From Macrocybe gigantea (taxonomy: Eukaryota > Basidiomycota > Agaricomycetes > Agaricales > Callistosporiaceae), in contig SJRY01000229.1 of NCBI GenBank assembly GCA_011319805.1, positions 248,001 to 312,000 on the forward strand: a stretch of 64,000 bases of DNA. Reading direction: 5' to 3'. Positions 55,622-64,000 of this stretch are shown here, one piece after another. How positions within the stretch are numbered: position 1 is the stretch's first letter; the number at the start of each line of letters is the position of its first letter. Below the pieces are notes generated by a model, which saw nothing but the letters and a program-made list of their open reading frames with translations, did not search any database and had not been told where the DNA came from. The position numbers were made by a program, and so were the translations under genes.

Positions 55622-56842
55622 CTAATATTCACCAAAGCGTACATGACCGGTTTCTTCTGCATGTGCCCGAGCCTCCTTCTCACCCTTCAGGCCTTTTCCG
55701 CACTGCTCGCACCTCAGATCAAACGTAGCTGTGTTTGTGTATGCCTTTTTGCTCCTTAATATCTCTGCCAGCTGCTTCCCAGCCATGAGCATAGGGTCGG
55801 CGCTGTCATCCGATGAAGGCTGTATGGGAAAGAGCGTCTGGTGCCACTCGAAGGGTGCATCGGGCATGGGAGCCAGCGTTGCAGCATCGTAGTGGATGCC
55901 CGAGTAAATGACGATGCAACGCATGCCGTTTGACATGTTTCCGGGTGGAGCGAAGCGATCGATGCGGCCCGTCTCGACGTCGATGCTGTCGATCTCTGCA
56001 CCGAAATGCGATGCGAGGACGGACAGCTCGATTGCGCCGCCCCAAGTCGTCGGTTTGAGAATCGTGTTGATGTATTGAGAGGGAGGCATCCTGCACATAA
56101 AGAATGAGCTGGGCGTGGATTTGAAACGCGTGATAAGAGCACAAACCCCAAGATGGCTTCATTGTACGTGTCCGAGTTTTGCCGGATTCCGTCTGCTACG
56201 ACTGGCAGAGAAGAGACGATGACGTCAGAAATAAACGACTTGCTTGACGGAACACACTTTGGCGGATGCTTTGCGCTTTGGAGATATCTTGTTTGAATAT
56301 CAGAGCGACAGCAGAAAACAAGCACGAATTGTCATCCGGAACAATCTGTTGAAAAAAAAAAAAATCTCATCGCACGTCCCAGATCCAACAATGAAATTCG
56401 TGTACCCTGTGGACGAGAAAACTCCCATCCACTTCTACATGGTCTGGTCCACCAGACGACGACGGGATGGAAGGACGCGAAGACGCTGCGGGCGCGGGTG
56501 TATGAGCAGTCGCCGGAGCAAGCGATGGCGGTGTTTCGTCGGTCCGCTCGCTGACAATCAGTTGATCTCCAGGCTGAACGCCGAGGCTCGAAATCGGGAG
56601 CTCTGGTATAAGGGTCAGTGTTTTCGGAGGGTATCCTGATTTTACTGATGGACAGTCAGTCTGTATGATGACCCACGACTTGTGGGCTCGGAGTCGGATG
56701 ACTCACTGATCTGCCGGGATGGCAAAATGTCACTGACAAGGTGGACCTCTCGCAGGAGATCCTGGACGGTGATGCTATCATTTTCAAGGGCGAGCTGGAT
56801 GGTGCTCACGCCGTTTGGATGGCGCACTCGGATGGGTGACAT
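55622..56842 (-). CDS. OTU1: OTU1/YOD1 ubiquitin thioesterase
   Basis: An OTU-family deubiquitinase that works with Cdc48/p97. The start is ATG 56842; the N-terminal UBX-like part reads SPIRVRHPNGVSTIQLALEN and VQDLLREVHLVSDILPSRQI. Further on come YPPKTLTLIPELPISSLGVQ and PGDQLIVSERTDE. The OTU domain has IVPDDNSCLFSAVALIF (catalytic Cys in DNSC), then DGIRQNSDTYNEAILG, YINTILKPTTWGGAIELSVL and CIVIYSGIHYDA (catalytic His). The protein closes with a C2H2 finger (CEQCGKGLKGEKEARAHAEE, TGH) and stops at 55622. The layout UBX-like, OTU, zinc finger is that of yeast Otu1. The 5' end lies 51 bp from the ABC-F stop. Confidence 0.92.
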
Positions 56843-56893
56843 GGAGAGAAGGTATGTACAGTGTGGAGACTAATGCTTATCTCAATCTAGCGT

Positions 56894-59370
56894 TTACCCG
56901 AACGCTAGCTTGTTTGCTCTTTTCTCCGCGATCGTCTCGTATTGCGCCACGCCTCCACCCAACACCTTCAACTCTCCCTTCAGAATCCGATATACAACTC
57001 CTGGCTTAGCCTCCCATTCCACGTCCTCGTCCTCCGACTCTCCCTCGTCGCTGTCTTCCGACCCCTGGTCAACTTTCTCGCCTTCTACTACACATCGCAT
57101 GAAGAATCTTCACGAACCAGACGGGTCAGAATTAAAATCTGCAAACACAAAATCCCCGCACCTGTCGTGGGTCACCACCATCAGCGCACCACGATATGCC
57201 TTGAGCGCCTCAACGAGTGCCAGGATCGTGTCCGAGTCCAGATGTGTCGTCACCTCGTCAAGCACCAATAAATGGGGCGGCCGGTAGATCAACTTTGCGA
57301 GCGCTAATCGAACCTGCTAGCAATCAGGCCACAATCCGTCATATGCGTTCACGCGGAAGCGCACCTTTTGCCCACCCGACAGTCCCGCAATTGGAACCTC
57401 GCTGACCAGCTTCCCCTGCAAACCCAAGCTGCTCAAAATCCCACGGACCTCCTGCTCCGTTATCTGTCCCGCAGTCAAGTCCATCATCTCCTGCAATGCC
57501 GTGAGATCCCTGTACTTTTCACCCTTTTCTTCCAGCATCTCCACTGCGTGTTGCGAAAAGCACGCGATCTTCCCTCTTGGATGCCTCGTCACCGTGCCCC
57601 TCGTTGGTCTCAACCCGACCTGCCGCCCATCCTCGTCGCGATAGTCTGCGCCTATCACTAAACCTACGAGCGTTGATTTTCCAGTCCCGTTTAATCCAAC
57701 GACACCGACCCTTTCACCGGGGTGGATGACCAAGTTGACACCTCGCAGAATGGGCGCTTTGACGGCGCCTCCGTAGCTGAAGCTCACGTTCTCTAGAGAA
57801 ATCAACGCTCCAGGGAACCGCAGATCTGGTGGTTCGGACGGTAGGGATATTTTGACAGGAGAATCCATTGTGGGTATATCGATTGCCGCTCGATTCGTAA
57901 GGTGATAGCCGCCGAGATCTCTGTTGAGCTTGAATCGACCGCCTTTGAGACCGACCTCAAGGCCAGTTCGTTCCTCAAGCTTCTTCCGGCGCGACGAGAC
58001 TTGCTTTAGCTTCTTGTCGTCACCAGTGCGCTTAGCGGCCGATAGCGCCGATGCGATGGAAGACTCGATGTGTTTTGTCTTCTTGTCCTGCGCGGCCTGC
58101 ATGCGCGTGAGGTATCTGATCTTGGAATGGCGCTCGTGTTCGTAGAGCGAGAGATTTCCTTTGAAATACTCAAGTCCCTGTTCGCGGAGGACGATCAGCT
58201 CTTGGGCGACCGCGTCTGCAAAGTCTCGATCATGCGTACTAGGAGTATCAAAATCAAACGATAGGCATCTGTATGTTGGAGATGATACGCACATGACGAC
58301 AACTGTAGTGTCCGTGAGCGACTGTATGTATCCTTGCAGCCAAATGACAGCAGGCAAATCCAAGAAATTTGTGCATTCGTCCAATAAGAGCACGTCTGAT
58401 TTTTGGAACAGCGCGCAAGCTAGGGAACACCGCGTCCTCCAGCCGCCAGACAGCGCTGTGAACGGGCCATCGATGGCCTCGGGCGAGAACCCTAGTCCGA
58501 GCAAGACAGTGCGCGCCCGTGCGTCCGCACCGGCAGAGTCCATGGCCTCGAGCGATGCCTGAATCTCAGCGAGTGTGTCGACTGCGGCACGAGTCTCTTG
58601 TTCGATAGCGATCGGGTCGAGCTCGCTGGATGGCTGATCGAGGAGCGCCTGTGATGCGGCGACCTGGTCTTCGACAGCGAGGAGCGCTTTGCGGGCCTTT
58701 ATGCCCCTGGCACCGCTGCGTCTCGCCGCGATCCTGGCCGCTTCCTGATACTGGGCCTGGAGCCGAGCATGCCTGAGCTTTTGGATGGCCTGAACTATCG
58801 CAGACGCGTCCTTGGTGTTTTCCAGCGCTTGAGAGAGGTCTTGGCGGCATGGCGATTAGAGTTCCGGCTTTATTGAAAGGCTTCGTCCGTACCTTGAGAT
58901 TCTGCCAATGCTTTCTCACGTCTTGAATCGCTTCGAAGAACGTGTTCGAGCACGCTGCAGCTACGAGGCGTCGTTATGGACGTTTCTGACCTCGAGTTGA
59001 CAAAACTCGTCTGGCCGAGGAGAAGGATGTGTAACGCTGACGCGACGCCAGGGACCTGTTGTTCCGCTATGGCACGCATCAAGGTTGATTTACCTGTTCC
59101 GTTTCTGCCTACGAGCACATAATGCCTGTTTTCGTGAAGAACGAGATTTGCGTGTATGAGCAAATCTCGACCGCCGATAGCCAGACTCAGATCTTTGACT
59201 TCATTCTAAAAGAAAAAAGTCGTTGGAATCTTTGACGAGATAAAAGTTGAGCAGTAGCAGTGGCTTGCCTCCTTGGATGTTGGAACATTCGCAGCATCCA
59301 CATGAAAACGACTCTGTTGCGTGGTGACAACTAGTTTAGGCCGTTTACCAGAGTCCTTTAGTTGAGACAT
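56894..59370 (-). CDS. ABC-F family ATPase
   Basis: A soluble twin-cassette ABC protein of the ABC-F class, whose members act on ribosomes or in translation control; there are no membrane helices. The ATG at 59370 gives MSQLKDSGKRPKLVVTTQQS. After a GC...AG intron comes LSLAIGGRDLLIHANLVLHE. Cassette 1: VLVGRNGTGKSTLMRAIA (Walker A), LSGGWRTRCSLACALF (signature), VLLLDECTNFLDLPAVIW (Walker B; Cys where Pro is usual), THDRDF (switch His). A charged linker with SLYEHERHSKIRYLTRMQAA follows. Cassette 2: VGVVGLNGTGKSTLVGLVIG, GLSGGQKVRF, LLVLDEVTTHLDSDTILALV and MVVTHD. The acidic C-terminus ends NKLAFG (TAA at 56894-56896). Which ABC-F member it is I cannot say. Confidence 0.85.
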
Positions 59371-59603
59371 TTGATTTCTGCCCGACCTTGTTCAAAAATC
59401 ACAATGATGTGTCTGTCCACTCTGTCGTGCAGATATATCGCTACAATAATCCGGTGCCGAATGTCAAGTACATGAGTCAGAGGAAGCAAATCGCAAGAGA
59501 GCAGGTTATTCGGACCCGCGAACCACGTGAAACAGACAGACACGATCGTAATTCAAAGGCGTAACACGGTAATGTACAAATTGACGTTTACAGAAAGACG
59601 GGA

Positions 59604-60024
59604 CTACTTGTTCGAGTTCATGCCCATGGCGTTCTTGGCCTTGTCGGACAGGGATTGCTAAATGCGAAAATGTCACGGAGAGCATTCTATACTACACACA
59701 AGAGGATAAACGCACACTGCTCGCGCTAGAGTTGCCGCTCAAAGCGTCACCCGCCTGCTGGCCATAAGACTTCTGGGACTAGAAAATCGGTGTCAAATTG
59801 GCACTCAAGATGGATGGCGATGAGTGCAATACCTCGGGCTGAAGAGCAGATGCGGCAGCGTCGAATTTACCCTTGACAAAGTCGGTGGCTTGCTCAACAG
59901 AGCTCTTCTGCGAGTCGGGCTACGGAATTTGAATCAGCATGCGATTGTGCTGGAAAAAAGTCCGGCATACTTTTAGCGCAGCTCCAGCTTTGTCGGTAAG
60001 AGATTGGCGTGCAGTGTCAGACAT
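59604..60024 (-). CDS. HSP12: HSP9/HSP12-like small stress protein
   Basis: A small hydrophilic, membrane-associating heat- and starvation-induced protein. The ATG at 60024 gives MSDTARQSLTDKAGAALK; after three introns the exons read DSQKSSVEQATDFVKGKFDA (continuing ASALQPE), SQKSYGQQAGDALSGNSS and QSLSDKAKNAMGMNSNK. TAG is at 59604-59606. The repeated pattern SxxDKAxxA and the lack of hydrophobic segments are typical of HSP12. Total length is about 80-90 residues, as usual. Stress control is expected from the family; I did not find a clear STRE in the short spacer (60025-60145). Confidence 0.85.
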
Positions 60025-60145
60025 GATCAGGTTTGTTGTATGTAGAGGTGGGTAATTCAGCGATGAAGCATAACGAGTGACCGTTTTATAGACGAGTAAA
60101 GGAGAGAAAAAGAAAAGTGAATGACGTAGGTGTGACGTCGTCAAC

Positions 60146-61767
60146 TCAGGCGGGTATCGCAATTGTATGCTCTTTTTCCTTGACAGGTTCAGCGGACGGA
60201 ACTTGGATTTCCTCCTTTTCCAGCTTTCGTCGTGTGACTTCCTTCTCCTCTTCTGCGATGAGCGCATTTAGCTCATCTTCCAATTCTCCCTCGTCCACTG
60301 TCTCGCTTGCTCCAACCGCCAAGTCTCCTCCCAGCCGGACAGCATCATCGATCTCCTTGGCATCGCTGTTGGCTTCCGCCAGCGCGTCCATCGTGGCATC
60401 GATGGACTCTCGTTGCAGTGACGGGTGAGCCAATATCGCCCGGAGCGTAGCAGTGGACGTTTCATACGTCTTCATGATCTGAAAATAAAGAGTCAATGAT
60501 CCTCCTTTTCGGTGGAGTTAGGGAAACAGACTTCAACGTCCCCTGCCGCTGTCTCGACGCCGATCATCGTCGACTCCAATGTACTGAGAGAGTCCAGCCG
60601 TTTGTGAAGAAGCGTGTCTAATAGTTTCCGAGATCTTAGATAGCTCAGGGCCAGCGATTTATGGCTCTGTTTCAACGCCTCGGATGCCGTTCTCGTGCAT
60701 CTACAAGAATCGATCCTCAATACAAATTGATGTCAACGAAAATAAAGGAAACTCACTCATCCATCTTCTGATGTAGCCCATCAATCTGTCCGCGTAGATT
60801 CTCCACCGCAGTCTTCAATTCAAGAATTCCTCGATCGACTGCACTTATCTCGTGCAGAGAAGTCTCGTCGTCAGTGATGAACTTGACAATCTGCCACGAG
60901 GAACTTAGCACATTTTCATCGAAACTGATAAAGAAAGGACTGCACCTCCTTCTCCACGATAAGCGCCCTCTTGTCGCGCTCCAAGAACCGAAGTATCACC
61001 TTCGCGTCGCCATCTGCAAGCGTTTCTCTTCCAACGACTGATCCAAATGCCTTCTTGAAGCCGTCAACGCTATACAGTCTGTCGCTCGGACCTCCAGCTC
61101 TGGACCTCTGCTTCTCTAGCACTGCTTCGGCTGCCTTTTCCACCAATGAAACAATCACGTATTCCCCCACCATCGGGTGTCCTTATGGTCGCGACTCGCC
61201 GACCCTCCAAGCAGTCCGTCTTCTCCAACAATGCCAAGCTGTTCCATAGCCCACCATAGAGGCTTCCCAACGACATATGCAGCTATTCTTGCAGGAAGCC
61301 ACCCAGCATCGTATATGGATTTGCGTGAATTTAGGAAATCGGTATAAGAAATAAAGGCGTTGGAGGTCTGTAACTCTGTCTTCGCTAGGACGAAAAAGAA
61401 AGCAAGATTACAGTAGAAAAAAAAATGTTAAAAACAACACGGCAAACACAGACTTGATGAGGATACGCACGAGGACAGCATCCAAAGCGAGTGGCTTGCC
61501 AACACCCTCCACCCTTAAACGTTCCATTAGCGCCCGACCTGCTCTTAACACAAGTCTATTCGGGCTGTCTCCCTGCAAGCCCAACGATACAATTTGTCCA
61601 AGTGAGTTTCGCCACCATTCTACGTTGGCATGGTATGAAGTTGGGTTTGAGTGCTTTTGCCGCGCAATGTCCGAGTACAATGCATGCAGTCGAGATGAGC
61701 TTGTCGTCGCATAGATAGGCAACGGTACTACAGACCGCACAGGTGTCTCCCGACTCGAGGTAGACAT
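60146..61767 (-). CDS. CHMP7: ESCRT-III-like protein CHMP7
   Basis: CHMP7 seeds ESCRT-III assembly at the nuclear envelope and endosomes. The ATG at 61767 starts MSTSSRETPVRSVVPLPIY. The winged-helix-like N-terminal half contains NVEWWRNSLGQIVSLGLQGD, LRAGRALMERLRVEGVGKPL, EYVIVSLVEKAAEAVLEKQ and YSVDGFKKAFGSVVGRETLA. The SNF7 half has VILRFLERDKRALIVEKEVQ, EALKQSHKSLALSYLRSRKL, LLDTLLHKRLDSLSTLESTM and, after an intron, MKTYETSTATLRAILAHPSL and IDATMDALAEANSDAKEIDD. The acidic tail ends KEKEHTIAIPA, with TGA at 60146-60148. Introns are short and the frame is kept where checked. Confidence 0.85.
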
Positions 61768-62001
61768 GAAAATCAGAAGAAGGCACCAGTACTCCACTGG
61801 CACGAGCGCGTCGAAGAGATCACGTGGAACACAACGATAAAATAGGTTCAAATAGGGCTACATAATTACTGGTGGTTCAACGAAGACTCTGCTGCGTTTT
61901 CGCGAGAGAAATGATACGCATCGGACGACTCTACGGCCGGTGACACTTCTTCCAACGTCGGCTACGGTATTTTGTGAGCATGGGGTGAGAAACCTTCTTT
62001 A

Positions 62002-63100
62002 CTAGGCACCCACTGTGACATGTAGGTTGCTTGGCAAGGAGAACCCAGGTGAAGGCTTCTCTGGGCTTTTCTCAGAAGCTGTATCGACACACGGTCTTGA
62101 CGGTCTCCTTGACGGCGTGCGGACGGACCCTTCGTCCAACGAATCGCCCAGGCTTTTACTGCGTTTGGGTACCCACCTCATGTCGAGCTCATACAGCGGT
62201 CTGTACATTTCGCGATCCATTGCTTTTCGCTTTCTTGCTCGGTAAAGCCATGCGTAACCGATCAAGCCCACCAATGCGACAACGGCGAGAGCGCAGAGAG
62301 CCCCTATAGCCCCCGCCAACGTCAGATTCATCCCATTTTCGGTGCCAACCACGATGGTCTGGTACACAAGCCGTGTCGCTACGCCCGCACTTGGCGAGGT
62401 GCTTGTTACCGTATTCTTGTTCAGCTGGTCGGCTTCGGCTTCAAAAATCTACTTAATACCGGCAGATCACGATCAAAATACAGCCCTCGACGCACCGCTG
62501 ATCTCCGCCGCCGTCGCGTTGAACTCCTTTTCTGTCTATAACGCGACTCGTGAGTCCAGTTACAAATACGTTCTGCAGTCCCGCTGACTTGTGGATTAAA
62601 TAGATTCGCCCATTTTGGTATTTTCGTCTGTGGCGGCGGGTTGTCAGGATATCTACTAGAGTGCGTGAATGCGTTCAGACAGTCAACTCATCACAGATAG
62701 ACACCAAGGTACTGAACAACGCACACGCCATGATATACGGTGGAGCAATTCTTTGACCACATCTGCCACCTGAAATTATGCATGAATATTGTGCCCCGCT
62801 GTAGCGCAGGCCGATTTTCCTTACGTTTCGGGGCATGCATGTTGACACAAGGCGCAGGCCGATACTAGTGAGTACACAACGGTGCTGCATCCGCAGGAAC
62901 GGTCTGTTGAGTTTGCCCGAGGATCGGGACCACTGTAGCTCGAGTTTGGGGCCAAAAAAGGTAGGGTATATTCTGCGTGTGCCTCAATTTAATCTCTCAT
63001 GTGGCAGATAAGCTCGACACCGCTTACGTCCATCACCAGAACATTGGGCCAATAAATACGACGCCACCACGCAGGGGGACTGTTGCAGTTCGTCATTCAT
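62002..63100 (-). CDS. Single-pass membrane protein with Cys-rich ectodomain
   Basis: The layout is one I know from mushroom genomes: a Cys-rich exterior, one helix and a cytosolic tail, function unknown. Exterior exons read ELQQSPCVVASYLLAQCSGD (from about 63100), SCGCSTVVYSLVSACALCQH and, after a 55-nt intron, WQMWSKNCSTVYHGV. The next clear exon (62448-62002) gives FEAEADQLNKNTVTSTSPSA, then the helix LAGAIGALCALAVVALVGLI with YAWLYRARKRK, and a Ser/Pro/Arg-rich tail ending SLPSNLHVTVGA. Exons between about 62690 and 62449 were not resolved. The start near 63100 is a guess, and a signal peptide must lie upstream of it. Confidence 0.6.
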
Positions 63101-63625
63101 CTGTGGCGCACTGTCAAGTCGAGTTCAAACAGGTGGACTGATTTAATACCCAGGAAAATGGATAATTGCATGTCGTTGGTGCGACGTGCGCCTCAATATC
63201 AGCGTAGAGTAATGCTAAATTTGAAAGGAGCAATGCCTTGTTCATCGTCTGTCCCGTCATTCAGAGGGTTGAGGGCGAAAACAAACATCTTGCCGGCTCA
63301 AGCAACCGTTAATTATAACACTCTAAAACAGGACAAGTCTCGAACACCCAGGGAACTAAAGAAAGGACCGAGTGAGAAGTATCTGGGCGGCATGGTCACG
63401 CGGTGCTGACTTCGCTGCGTTGCACGGCGGATAGTAGTTCGGCCTCTCCGAAGTACCGCCACGCCTGTCAGAGCAACACAGGGGAGCTCTAACGGCGAGA
63501 AGAGTCGAACCGGCACCTTCGCAAAATAGATTGTCCGATAACGGTGCTGAATTCTTCACGCGCAATATATTTGTTACATACAGATGCAAGAAATAGTATA
63601 GGTCGATGAATTCTTTCTCTTCAAG
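63101..63625. other. Spacer between two membrane-protein genes
   Basis: It probably holds the missing signal-peptide exon and promoter of the gene at 62002-63100 and the 3' UTR of the next gene. I found no complete coding frame. A tRNA-like patch near 63489-63550 was examined and rejected. Confidence 0.4.
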
Positions 63626-64000
63626 TCAAATTTCTGGAACACCAGTGTATCCACGATGTTGCCTGTGGAGACTGTCCATAGAGCTTCTGCCGCCGTAGGT
63701 CGTGTACATCGCAGAAGTCGTTGGCGAGATGGGGTCGGACAGATTCTACGAAGGGGTCACTTGATTGGTGGAACGGCTATTAATTCGACAGGACTGTTCA
63801 CACGTACATGGCTAAAAGGACTGGGGGATATAGGCGAGATAGGCTCGTCGCGCATGCTGAGATATTCTTGCATAGGAGGAGATGTAGGCTCAGCGTCAAT
63901 GGGAATGCGTTCGCTCGGTTTACGTTGAATCCTTTTCTGTCTGATGCGGAGGAGATACCACATCGTGCCGAGGCCCACGACGCCAAGAAACATAATCCCT
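63626..64000 (-). CDS. Membrane-protein C-terminal region (5'-partial at window edge)
   Basis: Reading in from the right edge: FLGVVGLGTMWYLLRIRQKR (end of a transmembrane helix plus basic stop-transfer residues), then a tail RIPIDAEPTSPPMQEYLSMR, ISPISPSPFSHVRVNSPVEL. The tail seems to continue in another frame as DPISPTTSAMYTTYGGRSSM and HRQHRGYTGVPEI, ending at TGA 63626-63628. The frame change near 63740-63757 is unexplained: a missed intron or an indel. The one-helix layout resembles the neighbouring gene, so the two may be related. Most of the gene is outside the window. Confidence 0.5.

Noticed and set aside
62342..62587. 81-codon + strand open frame with a signal-like start
   Set aside because: It overlaps a well-supported - strand exon of the Cys-rich membrane protein.
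63489..63550. tRNA-like patch on the - strand with a GGTTCGACTC element resembling a B box
   Set aside because: The bases flanking the T loop do not pair, and no acceptor or D stem could be found.
1..64000. Transposons, CRISPR arrays and biosynthetic gene clusters
   Set aside because: No transposase, reverse transcriptase, terminal repeat, spacer array or core biosynthetic enzyme was seen; the lone monooxygenase and MFS gene are separated by GID4 and do not form a convincing cluster.

Overview
The window reads as nuclear DNA from a filamentous basidiomycete, most likely an Agaricomycete. The genes are packed on both strands and broken by many introns of about 45-65 nt with GT...AG ends. The gene set is fungal housekeeping plus families I know mainly from mushrooms: a DUF7918-type protein, a LEA-2-like membrane protein, a Cys-rich single-pass membrane protein and a JmjC protein with a Cys/His-rich tail. 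I see no transposon, no rRNA and no CRISPR array.

Layout. 0-4 kb (- strand): a YeeE/YedE-type transporter cut by the left edge, a LEA-2-like membrane protein and a Zip3/RNF212-type RING protein. 4.3-9.5 kb (+): a JmjC gene whose frame is interrupted several times, then a low-complexity protein with 23-24-residue repeats. 9.9-19.1 kb (-): casein kinase 1, a flavin monooxygenase, the GID-ligase receptor GID4 and an MFS drug transporter. 19.6-36 kb: a dense housekeeping block with Ran GTPase, an unknown gene, TRAPP subunit Bet3, mitochondrial uS13, XAP5/FAM50, a tRNA-Phe, V-ATPase subunit D, uL24/L26, FRG1, BUD23, BCS1, a DnaJ-ankyrin protein and LUC7. 36-64 kb: a large conserved gene of unknown function, USP48-like ubiquitin hydrolase, GAA1, TAF7, SAM37/metaxin, a secreted pectate lyase, a DUF7918 protein, an AP endonuclease, an intron-containing tRNA-Phe-like gene, OTU1, an ABC-F ATPase, an HSP12-like protein, ESCRT-III CHMP7 and two single-pass membrane proteins, the last cut by the right edge.

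Organisation. Five divergent pairs share spacers of only 95-151 bp: uS13m/XAP5, uL24/FRG1, BCS1/DnaJ, USP48/GAA1 and DUF7918/AP endonuclease. Several neighbours nearly touch: Bet3 to the unknown gene (7 bp) and the BUD23/BCS1 tail-to-tail pair (15 bp). Themes that recur are ubiquitin handling (GID4, USP48, OTU1), mitochondrial biogenesis (uS13m, BCS1, SAM37), ribosome biogenesis and translation (uL24, BUD23, ABC-F) and membrane traffic (Bet3, V-ATPase D, CHMP7, GAA1).

Caveats. Starts and most exon borders were read by eye from frame continuity and family conservation. Several otherwise conserved genes show one- or two-base frame breaks, often in short runs. These may be assembly errors rather than real lesions. 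I found no clearly new biological system; the best leads are the broken JmjC locus, two uncharacterised conserved genes, and splicing oddities (GC-AG introns, a 23-nt internal exon and an apparent 25-nt intron).
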